Below the pieces are notes generated by a model, which was not told the DNA's origin, made no database searches, and saw nothing but the letters and a program-made list of their open reading frames with translations. From the NCBI RefSeq assembly GCF_039534165.1, contig NZ_BAAAUX010000012.1, forward strand, positions 1-64,000: 64,000 nt of DNA, read 5' to 3'. Shown here in pieces: positions 25,354-33,956 of the stretch; positions within the stretch are counted from its first letter, which is position 1; the number at the start of each line of letters is the position of its first letter. The DNA comes from Saccharopolyspora_D taberi (lineage in GTDB: Bacteria > Actinomycetota > Actinomycetes > Mycobacteriales > Pseudonocardiaceae). The position numbers and the translations under genes were made by a program.

Positions 25354-26618
25354 GCGGCGCTCCTCTCCGGTGTGGTCAGCACCATCGCGCTCTGGAACCC
25401 GCCGAACCCGCTGCCGACGGTCAGCACCGTGTCGGTGCGGTGCTCGCGGGCCTCCAGCGGTACGTAGTCGAGGTCGAGTTCCGGGTCCGGGTTGTGCAGG
25501 TTCGCCGTCGGCGGCACCACGTCGTTGTCCATCGCCAGCGCGGACGCGGCGATCTCGATGGAGCCGATCGCGCCGAGCGAGTGCCCGACCATCGACTTGA
25601 TCGAGCTGACCGGCACCCGGTGGGCGTGCTCGCCGAGGCTGCGCTTGAACGCGGCGGTCTCGTGCCGGTCGTTCTGCTTGGTGCCCGAGCCGTGCGCGTT
25701 GACGTAGTCGATGGCCTCCGGCGCCAGCTGCGCCTCGTCCAGCGCGACCCGGATCGCCTCGGCCATCTCCAGGCCGTCGGCCCGCAGGCCGGTCATGTGG
25801 TAGGCGTTGCAGCGGGAGGCGTAGCCGGCGATCTCGGCGTAGATGTGCGCACCCCGGCGCCGCGCGCTTTCCAGCTCCTCCAGCACGAAACCGGCGGAAC
25901 CCTCGCCCAGCACGAACCCGTTGCGGGTGCTGTCGTACGGCCGCGAGGCGTGCTCGGGGTCGTCGTTGTGCACCGTGGTCGCCTTGATCGCGTCGAAGCA
26001 GGCGACGGTGATCGGCGAGATCGGCGCGTCGGTGGCGCCGGTGATCATCACGTCGGTGACACCGGTGCGGATCAGCTCGCAGGCGTAGCCCACCGAGTCG
26101 ATGCCCGAGGTGCAGCCGGTCGAGACCACGGTGCCCGGCCCCTCCGCTCCCGCCGCCCACGCGACCTCGGTCGCGAACGAGCTCGGCACCAGGTGCTGGT
26201 AGAGCTGCGGCGGCGCGTAGGTGTGGTCGACCAGCCACTTGCTGCCGTCGTCGCTGACCACCCGGTACTCGTCCTCCAGGCTGATGGTGGCGCCGACCGC
26301 GCTGCCGATGCTCACGCCCACCCGGTGCGGGTCGAGCTCGTGCATCTCCAGGCCGCTGTCGGCGATCGCCTCGCCGGTGGACACGACCGCGAACTGGGCG
26401 GCCCGGTCCATCCGCCGGATCTCCTGCGGGCGCAGCCCGGCAGCGGCGGCGTCGAAGTCCACCTCGGCGGCGACCTTGGACCGGTACGGCGCGGGGTCGA
26501 AGAAGGTCAGCGTGCGGGTCGCGGTGCGGCCCTCGGTCAGCAGGCTCCAGAAGTTCTTGGTGCCCACCCCTCCGGGGGCGAGGACACCGATCCCAGTGAT
26601 TACCACTCGACGTCTCAC
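25350..26618 (-). CDS. Ketosynthase KSalpha (type II PKS)
   Basis: 422 residues from GTG 26618 (AGGAGGAG, 6-nt spacing). Complete catalytic set: Cys169 in STGCTSGID, His309 in NAHGSGTKQND, Lys341 and His346 in KSMVGHSLG. With KSbeta and an ACP it is the minimal PKS that builds the poly-beta-keto chain by decarboxylative condensation of malonyl units. A 110-bp gap with a hairpin separates it from the upstream SDR gene, so an extra internal promoter or attenuator is possible. Confidence 0.97.
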   Translation of the reverse strand: MRRRVVITGIGVLAPGGVGTKNFWSLLTEGRTATRTLTFFDPAPYRSKVAAEVDFDAAAAGLRPQEIRRMDRAAQFAVVSTGEAIADSGLEMHELDPHRVGVSIGSAVGATISLEDEYRVVSDDGSKWLVDHTYAPPQLYQHLVPSSFATEVAWAAGAEGPGTVVSTGCTSGIDSVGYACELIRTGVTDVMITGATDAPISPITVACFDAIKATTVHNDDPEHASRPYDSTRNGFVLGEGSAGFVLEELESARRRGAHIYAEIAGYASRCNAYHMTGLRADGLEMAEAIRVALDEAQLAPEAIDYVNAHGSGTKQNDRHETAAFKRSLGEHAHRVPVSSIKSMVGHSLGAIGSIEIAASALAMDNDVVPPTANLHNPDPELDLDYVPLEAREHRTDTVLTVGSGFGGFQSAMVLTTPERSAA

Positions 26619-26638
26619 CAGAGACTCCTCCTGTCGAT

Positions 26639-26670
26639 GGCGGCCCACCCGCCGTTGCCGGCGGGCCGCC
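26639..26670. promoter_or_regulatory. Hairpin in the KSalpha leader
   Basis: Nested stem GGCGGCC...CCGCC with inner CCCGCCG / CCGGCGGG, some 20 bp upstream of the KSalpha start codon, in a gap of an otherwise tightly coupled operon. It may tune KSalpha expression relative to the upstream tailoring genes. Confidence 0.4.
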
Positions 26671-26728
26671 AGGCGTTGCTTGGCGGGCCGACCGCGTCGT
26701 CGGCCCCGGGTCCGAACACCTCGCCCGG

Positions 26729-27520
26729 TCAGAGCAAGGTCCCTCCGGTGGCGTCGATCCACGCCCCCGTCGTCCACCGGCCCTCCGGGGAGGCCAGGAA
26801 CCCGACGACGTCTGCGATGTCGGCGGGAGTGCCCAACCTGCCGAACGCGGACAGACCCGCCAGAGCGGCGCGCAGGCCGGGGTCGCGCAGCGCGGGGTCC
26901 CCGTTGTCCACCACGCCCGGGGCCACCGTGTTGACCGTGATGCCGCGCCTGCCGAGCGGACGCGCGAAGTGCAGGGTGAGCATTTCCAGCGCCGCTTTGG
27001 ACATGGCGTGCACGGTTTCCCGCGGTTGCTCCCCGGGTTCGGCGGTGCGGGTCAGCCCGGACGAGATGTTGATGACCCGCCCGCCGTCGCGCAGGAGCCC
27101 GAGCGAGTGCTGGACGACGAAGAACGGCGCCCTGGCGTTGATCGCGAGCACCCGGTCGAAGTGCTTCGGGGTGACCTCCTCCACCGCCGCGCGCCCCTGC
27201 ACGGCGGCGTTGTTGACCACGATGTCGAGGTGCGCGGTGCCGAGCCGCTTCCGCAGCGCGGAGCCGAGTTCGCTGAACAGCCACTCGACGTCGCCCGGCA
27301 CCCCGAACTCCGAGGCCACGGCGAAGGCGCAGCCGCCGACCGCCTGGATCTGCTCCACCGTCTCCGCCGCCGCGTCCGCCCGGCCCTCGTCCGCGTCGGT
27401 CTTCGGGCCGTGGTGCACGGCGACCAGCGCGCCCTCGGCCGCCAGCCGCTTCGCGATGGCCGCGCCGATCCCGCGGCTGGCGCCGGTCACCAGGGCCACC
27501 TTGCCGCCGAGCCGGGTCAT
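26729..27520 (-). CDS. SDR-family reductase with His in place of catalytic Tyr
   Basis: 263 residues from ATG 27520, overlapping the FAD monooxygenase stop by 4 bp. Rossmann loop VTGASRGIGAAIA, VNNAAVQG, catalytic Ser in NISSG, and the C-terminal block typical of FabG-like enzymes. The catalytic motif YxxxK reads HAMSK: His161 stands where Tyr is expected, and Lys165 is kept. The position beside a PgaE-like oxygenase is that of the angucycline reductases (LanV/UrdM-reductase type). The His may alter or abolish reductase activity, or reflect a specialised reaction. Confidence 0.83.
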   Translation of the reverse strand: MTRLGGKVALVTGASRGIGAAIAKRLAAEGALVAVHHGPKTDADEGRADAAAETVEQIQAVGGCAFAVASEFGVPGDVEWLFSELGSALRKRLGTAHLDIVVNNAAVQGRAAVEEVTPKHFDRVLAINARAPFFVVQHSLGLLRDGGRVINISSGLTRTAEPGEQPRETVHAMSKAALEMLTLHFARPLGRRGITVNTVAPGVVDNGDPALRDPGLRAALAGLSAFGRLGTPADIADVVGFLASPEGRWTTGAWIDATGGTLL

Positions 27521-28929
27521 CGCGGCACTCCGAACCACCGGCGCAGGCTCACCGGCAACGGTTCGTCCGATGTGGACCGCCAGGCGACGTAGCCGTCCGG
27601 GCGGACCAGGAACGCCTGCCCCGCGGCGTCTTCCGCCGGACGCGCCGCCACCAGGTCGACGCGGTCCGCCCAGCCCGCCGCGGCCTCCCGGAGCCCCTCG
27701 TCGCCGGAGAGGTCGAGCAGCAGACCTCGCCCGGACCGCAGCAGCTGGGTCGTGCTGCCGCCGTCGAGTTCGATCCGCGGCATCCGCGCGCCATCCGGCC
27801 CGTAGCGGACGTCGAGACCGCTGGCGGTCGCGACGATGTTCGCGCGGGCGTCGGGCAGCTCCAGCAGCTCGCTGAGGACGGCGCGCATCGCGTCCACCTC
27901 GGGGCCGCCGAGCAGCAGCAGCTCCTGCGCGGCGACGTCGTCGAGCACCGCGGCGCCCACCGCGTGCCGCTCGTCGTGGTAGCTGTCGAGCAGGTTCTCC
28001 GGCGCCCAGCCCCGGATCTGCGCGGCCAGCTTCCACCCGAGGTTGAACGCGTCCTGGAGACCGAGGTTCAGCGCGTGCCCGCCGATCGGCATGTGCACGT
28101 GCGCCGCGTCCCCGGCCAGCAGGACCCGGCCGCGCCGGTACTCGGCGGCCTGCTTCCTGGTGTTGTCGAAGGAATCGACCCAGACCGCGGTCCCGGCCCC
28201 GATGTCCTCACCGGTGAGCTTCGCCCAGGTCCGCACCACCTCGTCGAACGGCGGCGCGGCGTCGCGGACGGGGACCGGCCCGCCGAACTGGTGCACCATG
28301 ACCCGGGTGACGCCCGCGCGGGTCGCCGCGACCGCGAGCCCGTGCTCCAGCCGCTCGAACCGGCGGTCCCGCACGTCGATCCCGGTCACGTCCGCCCGCA
28401 GCAGCTCCCTGGTCGGGTCCGCGCCCACGAACTCGATGCCGGCCAGCCGCCGCACCGCGCTGTCCGCGCCGTCGCAGCCGACCACGTAGTCCGCGGGCAC
28501 GTGCACCGTGCCCTTCGGCGTGGCGAACTCGGTCTCCACGTGGTCACCGGCGTCGGTCAGCCCGCGCAGCTCGTACTCGCGGCGGAAGTCCACCCCGAGC
28601 TCGGCCACCCACTCCCGGAGCGCGGATTCCGTTTCGTACTGCGGGAACTTCCACAGCCCGTCGTGGGCGCTGTCGGTGCCCGACACCTCGACGGGCAGCC
28701 CGGCGTAGTGGCCGCGGTCGACGTGCTCGATCCCGGCGAAGCGGCCGAGCAGGTCCCGCTCGTCCAGCAGCTCGACGGTGCGCGCGTTGAGCTGCGAGGC
28801 CCGCGACTCGGTCATGGGCGCGGCCAGCCGGTCGGCCAGCAGCACCTCGATCCCGCGCAGGCGCAGCTCGCCCGCGAGCAGCAGGCCGACCGGGCCCGCT
28901 CCGACGACCACGACCTCCGGCCCGGTCAT
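27517..28929 (-). CDS. FAD monooxygenase 1 (PgaE/UrdE/JadH-like)
   Basis: 470 residues from ATG 28929, coupled to the genes on both sides by ATGA overlaps. Class A aromatic hydroxylase: GAGPVGLLLAGELRL near the N-terminus, the DG loop VGCDGADSAVRRLAG, and GRVLLAGDAAHVHMPIGG followed by NLGLQDAFNLGWKLA. A thioredoxin-like C-terminal domain completes the protein. Relatives hydroxylate the angular aromatic polyketide at C12 or C12b and may carry out quinone formation. It works on the cyclised aglycone. Confidence 0.93.
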   Translation of the reverse strand: MTGPEVVVVGAGPVGLLLAGELRLRGIEVLLADRLAAPMTESRASQLNARTVELLDERDLLGRFAGIEHVDRGHYAGLPVEVSGTDSAHDGLWKFPQYETESALREWVAELGVDFRREYELRGLTDAGDHVETEFATPKGTVHVPADYVVGCDGADSAVRRLAGIEFVGADPTRELLRADVTGIDVRDRRFERLEHGLAVAATRAGVTRVMVHQFGGPVPVRDAAPPFDEVVRTWAKLTGEDIGAGTAVWVDSFDNTRKQAAEYRRGRVLLAGDAAHVHMPIGGHALNLGLQDAFNLGWKLAAQIRGWAPENLLDSYHDERHAVGAAVLDDVAAQELLLLGGPEVDAMRAVLSELLELPDARANIVATASGLDVRYGPDGARMPRIELDGGSTTQLLRSGRGLLLDLSGDEGLREAAAGWADRVDLVAARPAEDAAGQAFLVRPDGYVAWRSTSDEPLPVSLRRWFGVPR

Positions 28930-29870
28930 TTCCGGCGCTCCGCGAACTCCTTGGCGTGCCGGAGGGTCGCGAGGCTGTTGTTGCCCAGCGCGTTGCGGAC
29001 GAAGTTGCGCGCCTGCTCGACGTCGGCGTCGGCGCCGAGGATCTCCTCGATGTTGGCCTCGTTGATGATGACCGTGTGCTGCGAGGTGGCGTGCACGCCC
29101 TCGTCGTTGTCGACCAGCGTCCACTTCCCGGTGTGCAGCGTCATCAGCGCGGGCACCTGGGTCTGCTTGTAGACGATCCGGTCGTGCGGGAAGCAGACCC
29201 GGACCGACTTCGTGGTGTGCACCGAACCGTCCTTGGTCCGGGTGTCCATCTCCAGCAGCTGGAGCCCCGGCGTCTCCTCCTCCAGGCGCACCTGGGCGAC
29301 GTGCGGCAGCCGCGCCTCCCACAGCTGCGCCTCGTTGATGAAGTCGTAGACGTCCCGGGACCTACCGCCGATCTGCACCGAGTCCTCGAAGGTCAGCAGC
29401 AGCTCGGCGGAACCGTGCGCGAGCTCGGCGTTGGCCTTGAGCGCGGCGAGCTCGGCACCGCTGTTGCGGTCCACGGCCCGGTCGATCCAGGCCAGCGAGT
29501 CCGGGTCGTCGTCGATCGCCCGGTAGTCGTGCAGCAGCCGCACCCGCGACTCGTTCTCCGAGACCGCCTCGATGATCCAGGTGCCGCCCATCGCGGCCAC
29601 CGGCGGCGTGGAGACCTCCTGGCGGAACTCGATCCGCAGGTCCTCGGGGGTGAGGACCCGGCGGGACTTCCAGGTCTTGGGCGCGCCGTTGGCGACCGCC
29701 CAGATCTGGATCCGCTCCTCGCGCTCGCCGCGCTCCAGGCACTCGACGTGCACGCTGGGCGGGAACATCAGCGGCCAGTTCTCCACCTCGGCCAGCAGTT
29801 GGTACAGGGTCTTGGCGGGCGCCTGCACGGTGATCGAGTGCTCGACTTCCCGGGTTCCGGGCTGGGACAT
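28926..29870 (-). CDS. Di-domain aromatase/cyclase
   Basis: 314 residues from ATG 29870 (GGAG upstream). Two START-like polyketide cyclase domains in tandem, the first from about residue 5 (REVEHSITVQAPAKTLYQLL, ENWPLMFPP, WIIEAV) and the second from about 160 (DSVQIGGRSRDVYDFINEAQLWEARLPHV). Di-domain ARO/CYC proteins act on C9-reduced chains and close and aromatise the first ring (C7-C12). This matches the ketoreductase encoded just upstream. Confidence 0.93.
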   Translation of the reverse strand: MSQPGTREVEHSITVQAPAKTLYQLLAEVENWPLMFPPSVHVECLERGEREERIQIWAVANGAPKTWKSRRVLTPEDLRIEFRQEVSTPPVAAMGGTWIIEAVSENESRVRLLHDYRAIDDDPDSLAWIDRAVDRNSGAELAALKANAELAHGSAELLLTFEDSVQIGGRSRDVYDFINEAQLWEARLPHVAQVRLEEETPGLQLLEMDTRTKDGSVHTTKSVRVCFPHDRIVYKQTQVPALMTLHTGKWTLVDNDEGVHATSQHTVIINEANIEEILGADADVEQARNFVRNALGNNSLATLRHAKEFAERRK

Positions 29871-29932
29871 CACGTCACTCCTGGATGAGTTCGGGGATTG
29901 CTGCTGAGTGCGAAAAGAGCCGTCGACCCGCT

Positions 29933-30718
29933 CTAAAAGTTGCCGAGGCCGCCGCAGACGTTGATGGCCTGCGAGGTCACCGATGCCGCGGTGTCGGTGA
30001 CGAGGTAGCCGACCATCCCCGCGACCTCCTCCGGCGTCGAGTAGCGCCGCAGCGGGATCTTGGCGTTGAAGCGCTCCAGGATGTCTTCCTCGGTGGTGTT
30101 CCAGGCGTTGGCGTAGCCCTGCCGGACCCGCGCGGCCATCGGCGTCTCCACGTAACCGGGGCACACCGCGTTGACCGTGATCCCGGTGGCCGCCAGCTCG
30201 TTGCCCAGCGCCTTGCTGAAGCCGACCACGCCGTGCTTGGACGCCGAGTACGGCGCCGCCAGCACCACGCCCTGCTTGCCCGCGGTGGAGGCGATGTTGA
30301 CGATCCGGCCCCACGACTTGTCCCGCATGCCGCCGACGCTGAGCACGTCGCGGGTCATCAGGAAGACGCTGTTGAGGTTGGTGTTGACGACGTCGAACCA
30401 CAGCTCGTCGGTCAGGTCCGCGGTGACCCCGCCACCGCTGCGGCCCGCGTTGTTGACCAGGATGTCGATCGGCCCGTACTGCTCGGTCGCGGCCTCGACG
30501 AAGCCGCGGATCTCCTCGGCCGAGCGCACGTCGCAGGTGCTGCCCTGGACCTCGAAGCCCTCCTCGCGCAGCTCCTTGACGGTCAGCGCGACGTTGTCTG
30601 CGTCCCGCGCGCACAGGAACACCTGGTGGCCCTGCTCGGCCAGGTGCCGGGTCACGGCCAGGCCGATGCCGCTCGTCGCACCGGTGACGATGGCGGTCTT
30701 GGTTTCCTTGCTGGACAT
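29933..30718 (-). CDS. C9-type polyketide ketoreductase
   Basis: 261 residues from ATG 30718. ActIII-like SDR: VTGATSGIGLAVTR, LVNNAGRSGGG, catalytic Ser144 (NIAST), Tyr157 and Lys161 (PYSASKHG), and the family C-terminus NVCGGLGNF. In ActIII the substrate-orienting motif is PGG; here it is SGG. The enzyme reduces the C9 ketone of the nascent poly-beta-ketone, a step shared by angucycline, anthracycline and benzoisochromanequinone pathways. Confidence 0.94.
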   Translation of the reverse strand: MSSKETKTAIVTGATSGIGLAVTRHLAEQGHQVFLCARDADNVALTVKELREEGFEVQGSTCDVRSAEEIRGFVEAATEQYGPIDILVNNAGRSGGGVTADLTDELWFDVVNTNLNSVFLMTRDVLSVGGMRDKSWGRIVNIASTAGKQGVVLAAPYSASKHGVVGFSKALGNELAATGITVNAVCPGYVETPMAARVRQGYANAWNTTEEDILERFNAKIPLRRYSTPEEVAGMVGYLVTDTAASVTSQAINVCGGLGNF

Positions 30719-30789
30719 GGGAGAACTCCAATCCGGTGTGGTGGTGGGAAGTCGGTTCACGCCGCGCCGCCGGGGAGCGCGGCGCCGGG

Positions 30790-31038
30790 TCACGCCTGGT
30801 TGACCACGTCCAGGAGCTTGCGGGGGGTGGTGGCGGCGGTGGCCGCGTCGTCGTCGATCGTCAGCCCGTACTCGCGGCTGATCCGCGCCGCGGTCTCCAG
30901 CAGCGCCAGCGAGTCGTAGCCGAGCTCGGCGAACTCGGTGTCCAGGATGTCGCCGCTGAGGTCGACGTCCTCCTGCTCGCCCGCGCCCTCGCGCAGGATC
31001 CGGGTCAGGTCGTCGAGGGTGAGCTTGGTTCGGGTCAT
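30790..31038 (-). CDS. Acyl carrier protein 1 (type II PKS)
   Basis: 82 residues from ATG 31038. LGYDSLALLETA carries the phosphopantetheine Ser43. It is encoded between the TcmI-type cyclase and the ketoreductase, the usual jad/urd-like position. It is a near neighbour in sequence of ACP2 (same ILREGAGE block), which looks like a duplication within the cluster. Confidence 0.92.
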   Translation of the reverse strand: MTRTKLTLDDLTRILREGAGEQEDVDLSGDILDTEFAELGYDSLALLETAARISREYGLTIDDDAATAATTPRKLLDVVNQA

Positions 31039-31072
31039 CGCGGTGTCCTTGCCCTTCTGGTCGTCAGCCCGG

Positions 31073-31402
31073 TCAGGACTGCTGTTCCCAGTGGTAGAAG
31101 CGGGTGGCCATGGCGTCCGCGGGCGAGCGCCAGGTCTCCGGGTCGTAGGCGTTGATGTAGGGCCGCAGGTCGTTGCTGATCCCCACGAACAGCGGGTGCG
31201 AGCGGGCCGAGTCGATGGCCTCGCTGCCGTGGTCCGAGTCGAAGTCCTGCAGGTGGAAGTACAGGCCCTGGTAGGAGAACAGCTGCCTGCGGCGGGTTCC
31301 CATGCGCTCGGGCATGTCCGTGCGGTCGAAGTCGGCGAACAGCTTCGACACCGGCTCGGTCGACGCGGGATCCATCCGGGCGACGATCAGCGTGCTGTGC
31401 AT
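31073..31402 (-). CDS. TcmI-family polyketide cyclase
   Basis: 109 residues from ATG 31402 (AAGGAG upstream). Dimeric ferredoxin-like alpha+beta barrel family; blocks STLIVARMDP, RRRQLFSYQGLYFHLQDF, HPLFVGISNDLRPYINAYDPETWRSP and the ending FYHWE are typical. These enzymes close the later rings (angular fold in JadI/UrdF-type proteins). Together with the di-domain ARO/CYC and C9-KR this is the standard angucycline cyclisation set. Confidence 0.95.
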   Translation of the reverse strand: MHSTLIVARMDPASTEPVSKLFADFDRTDMPERMGTRRRQLFSYQGLYFHLQDFDSDHGSEAIDSARSHPLFVGISNDLRPYINAYDPETWRSPADAMATRFYHWEQQS

Positions 31403-31448
31403 GCGTGCGCTCCTTCTCTTCTTCGGTGCGGGAACTCGGGGACCGGCG

Positions 31449-32963
31449 TCAGCCGGCCAGCGCGGGTGAGCGGTTCGCGAACCAGCGCTCCAGCGCGGCG
31501 GCCGGGTCGGCGCCGCCGGGCGCGGCCCAGGCGAGGTAGCCGTCGGGGCGGACCAGCGCGGCGGTGGTGCCCGCCAGCGGGGTGCCCTCGGGAGCGGTCG
31601 CGGTGACGACTTCGAGGTCGTGGCCGGTGATCTCGCCGCGGAGCCCGGCGTCGTCGGCCAGGTCCAGCAGCAGGCCGCGGCCCCGGCGCAGCAGCTCCAG
31701 CGTGCGCGCCGGTCCGGACGCGGTCCGGATCTGCTGGTCGGGCAGCCGCATGCCCAGCAGCGGGTGGTCGCCCTCGCCCACGTCGTAGCGGACGTCGAAG
31801 CCGCTGACCATGCCGGACAGGTGGCGGCCGACCGAGTCGAGCCGCATCAGCGCGGTCATCCGCTCGCGCAGCGGCTCGACCTCGCTGCCGCTGAGGTAGA
31901 GCAGTCCCTGCGCCTGGGTGTTCAGCAGCACCCGGGCGCCGACCGGGTGGCGCTCGTCGTGGTAGCTGTCCAGCAGTCCGGGCGGGGCCGTCCCGGTCAC
32001 CTCGGCGCCGAGCTTCCAGCCGAGGTTGACCGCGTCCTGCACGCCGACGCTGAGGCCCTGGCCGCCCGCGGGCAGGTGGATGTGCGCCGCGTCGCCCGCC
32101 AGCAGCACCCGGCCGCGGCGGTACCGGGTGGCCTGCCCGGTGGCGTCGCTGAACGAGCTCACCCACAGCGCGGTCGCGCCGCTGATGTCCTCGCCGGTGA
32201 GCCGCTGCCACGCGCCCGCGACCTCGGCGAAGCTCGGCGGGCCGGTGCGCCGCCGCGGCGGGGTGCCGCGCTCGCAGACGATGATCCGGTCCACGTCGTC
32301 GTGCAGCCGCGCGGCCATCACCATGCCGCCTGCGACCTTCTCCCCGATGAACCGGGCGCGCAGGTCGCAGCCCCGCACGTCGGCCAGGAACATCTCGCAG
32401 GTCGCCGGGGTGCCGACGAAGTCGAAGCCGGCCAGGGCCCGGACCGTGCTGCGCCCGCCGTCGGCGCCGACCAGGTAGGCGGCCCGGAGGCGCTGCGGAC
32501 CGGCGGAACCGGTGACCGCCACCTCGACGAGGTCGCCCAGGTCCTCGACCCCGGTGACCTCCAGCCCGCGCCGGATGTCGGCGCCCAGTTCGGCGGCCCA
32601 GCCACCGAGCACCGCTTCGGTCTGGCTCTGCTCGACGTTGCGGACCCCGAAGTGGGAGCCCTCGAGAACGCTGTAGTCCAGCGGGATGCCGCCGAAGTGC
32701 CCCTTCGGGCTCGCCTCCGCGGACTCGAACCGGGAGAGCAGGCCGCGCTGGGCGAACAGCTCGGCGGTCCGGGCGGTGAAGCCCAGGCCGCGGGACTCGG
32801 TCGTCGGCTCGGGCAGCCGGTCCAGCACCACGACCTCGGCGCCCGCCAGCCGCAGCTCCCCGGCCAGCATCAGCCCCACCGGGCCCGCACCGACCACGAT
32901 CACCTCGGCGTCCAGTTCCCTGGCCTGGTCCCCAGGTGTGACCGCACGCGGGAAAGAACCCAT
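31449..32963 (-). CDS. FAD monooxygenase 2 (PgaE/JadF-like)
   Basis: 504 residues from ATG 32963 with a G-rich ribosome site. It appears to be the first gene of the leftward PKS operon. GAGPVGLMLAGELRLAG, VGADGGRSTVRALAG, and GRVLLAGDAAHIHLPAGGQGLSVGVQDAVNLGW mark a class A aromatic polyketide hydroxylase with a thioredoxin-like C-terminal domain. It is a paralogue of FAD monooxygenase 1. Pairs of such oxygenases act in turn in angucycline pathways, including ring-opening Baeyer-Villiger types. Confidence 0.92.
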   Translation of the reverse strand: MGSFPRAVTPGDQARELDAEVIVVGAGPVGLMLAGELRLAGAEVVVLDRLPEPTTESRGLGFTARTAELFAQRGLLSRFESAEASPKGHFGGIPLDYSVLEGSHFGVRNVEQSQTEAVLGGWAAELGADIRRGLEVTGVEDLGDLVEVAVTGSAGPQRLRAAYLVGADGGRSTVRALAGFDFVGTPATCEMFLADVRGCDLRARFIGEKVAGGMVMAARLHDDVDRIIVCERGTPPRRRTGPPSFAEVAGAWQRLTGEDISGATALWVSSFSDATGQATRYRRGRVLLAGDAAHIHLPAGGQGLSVGVQDAVNLGWKLGAEVTGTAPPGLLDSYHDERHPVGARVLLNTQAQGLLYLSGSEVEPLRERMTALMRLDSVGRHLSGMVSGFDVRYDVGEGDHPLLGMRLPDQQIRTASGPARTLELLRRGRGLLLDLADDAGLRGEITGHDLEVVTATAPEGTPLAGTTAALVRPDGYLAWAAPGGADPAAALERWFANRSPALAG

Positions 32964-33235
32964 TTCCCCCACCTCGAATCCGGCTGCGGATGGCAGCAAT
33001 TCACGAGCGCCGAAGAACTTCGAACGACTCCAGTATTTCCACGCCGAAGTCGCCGTTTCAAGGAGTTCCGAGTGCGGGTTTCTACAATTCTTTCGAAGAA
33101 AACACAAGAACTACAGGACGACCGCAGAATCGCGTCACCGAAGTGCAAAATCCACGCAAAGAGTGATCTTGCGCACATACTACCCCGCCCCGACCGCAAT
33201 CCGCATCCCCACCCCGGGACAAAAGGGCGGCGAAC
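32964..33235. promoter_or_regulatory. Leader region of the PKS operon
   Basis: A gene-free stretch, more AT-rich than its surroundings, between the first PKS-operon gene (leftward) and the terminator of the response-regulator gene. It must hold the main promoter for the roughly 14-gene operon. I see no confident -10/-35 pair or known operator; several CCGAAG-containing words occur (near 33007, 33042 and 33138) but their meaning is unclear. Confidence 0.45.
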
Positions 33236-33285
33236 GCAAAAAAGCCCGGCGGCGGCGCTCCCGAGAAGGAGCACCGCCACCGGGC
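33236..33285 (-). terminator. Rho-independent terminator of the response-regulator gene
   Basis: On the minus strand an 18-bp, nearly perfect GC stem (33244-33261 with 33268-33285) is followed by TTTTTT. This separates the regulator transcript from the PKS operon. Confidence 0.88.
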
Positions 33286-33299
33286 GGGCACAACTTCGG

Positions 33300-33956
33300 C
33301 TAAGGACCGAGCCGGAAACCGACTCCGCGCACCGTGATTATGGACGACCTCGATCCGAGTTTATTGCGCAGGGTGCTGATGTGGGTGTCTATCGTGCGAC
33401 TGGTAAGTGACGAGTCGTCCTTCCAGACCGCTGCCACTATCCGCTCGCGGGAGAACACCGCACCGGGCTCGGAGGCCAGCAGCGCGAGCAGGTCGAACTC
33501 CTTCCTGGTGACGAACACCAGGCGGTCGTCGACCCGGACCTCGCGGGTCCGGGGGCTGATCACCAGGTTCCCGTGCGCGAGCAGCTGGCCGGGGACCCGC
33601 CGGGGTCGCATCCGCCGCATCACCGCGTGCATCCGGGCCACCAGCTCCTGCAGGCCCACCGGCTTGACCACGTAGTCGTCCAGGCCGGCGCGCAGGCCGA
33701 TCACCCGGTCGACCTCGGTGTCCCGCTCGCTGGTGGCGATGATCGGGATGTCGCAGTGCGCCCGGATCCGGCGGCAGACCTCCAGCCCGTCGAGATCGGG
33801 GAGTTCGAGGTCGAGCAGCAGCAGCTCGAACTCGTGCACCGACTCCATGGCCGCCGCACCCGAACCCGCGGCGTCGACCACGAACCCGTGCCGCCCCAAC
33901 TCCCGCCGGAGGCCGTCGGCCGCTGTTTCGTCTCCCTCCACCAACAATACTCGCAC
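33300..33956 (-). CDS. Atypical OmpR-family response regulator
   Basis: 218 residues from GTG 33956. The receiver domain has phospho-acceptor Asp49, Thr75 and Lys98. The N-terminal acidic pair is broken: the usual VEDD reads VEGD, with Gly8. The C-terminal winged helix is of OmpR/PhoB type (VTRKEFDLLALLASEPG, SRTIDTHISTLRNKLG, VRGVGFRL). No histidine kinase gene is adjacent. Orphan regulators of this sort (JadR1, LndI) activate angucycline clusters and can be tuned by the end product instead of phosphate. It is the best candidate pathway activator. Confidence 0.9.
   Translation of the reverse strand: MRVLLVEGDETAADGLRRELGRHGFVVDAAGSGAAAMESVHEFELLLLDLELPDLDGLEVCRRIRAHCDIPIIATSERDTEVDRVIGLRAGLDDYVVKPVGLQELVARMHAVMRRMRPRRVPGQLLAHGNLVISPRTREVRVDDRLVFVTRKEFDLLALLASEPGAVFSRERIVAAVWKDDSSLTSRTIDTHISTLRNKLGSRSSIITVRGVGFRLGP

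Noticed and set aside
32964..33235. CCGAAG-containing words as possible activator-binding repeats
   Set aside because: Spacing is irregular and the word does not match the 11-bp repeats at 36861, so no site is claimed.
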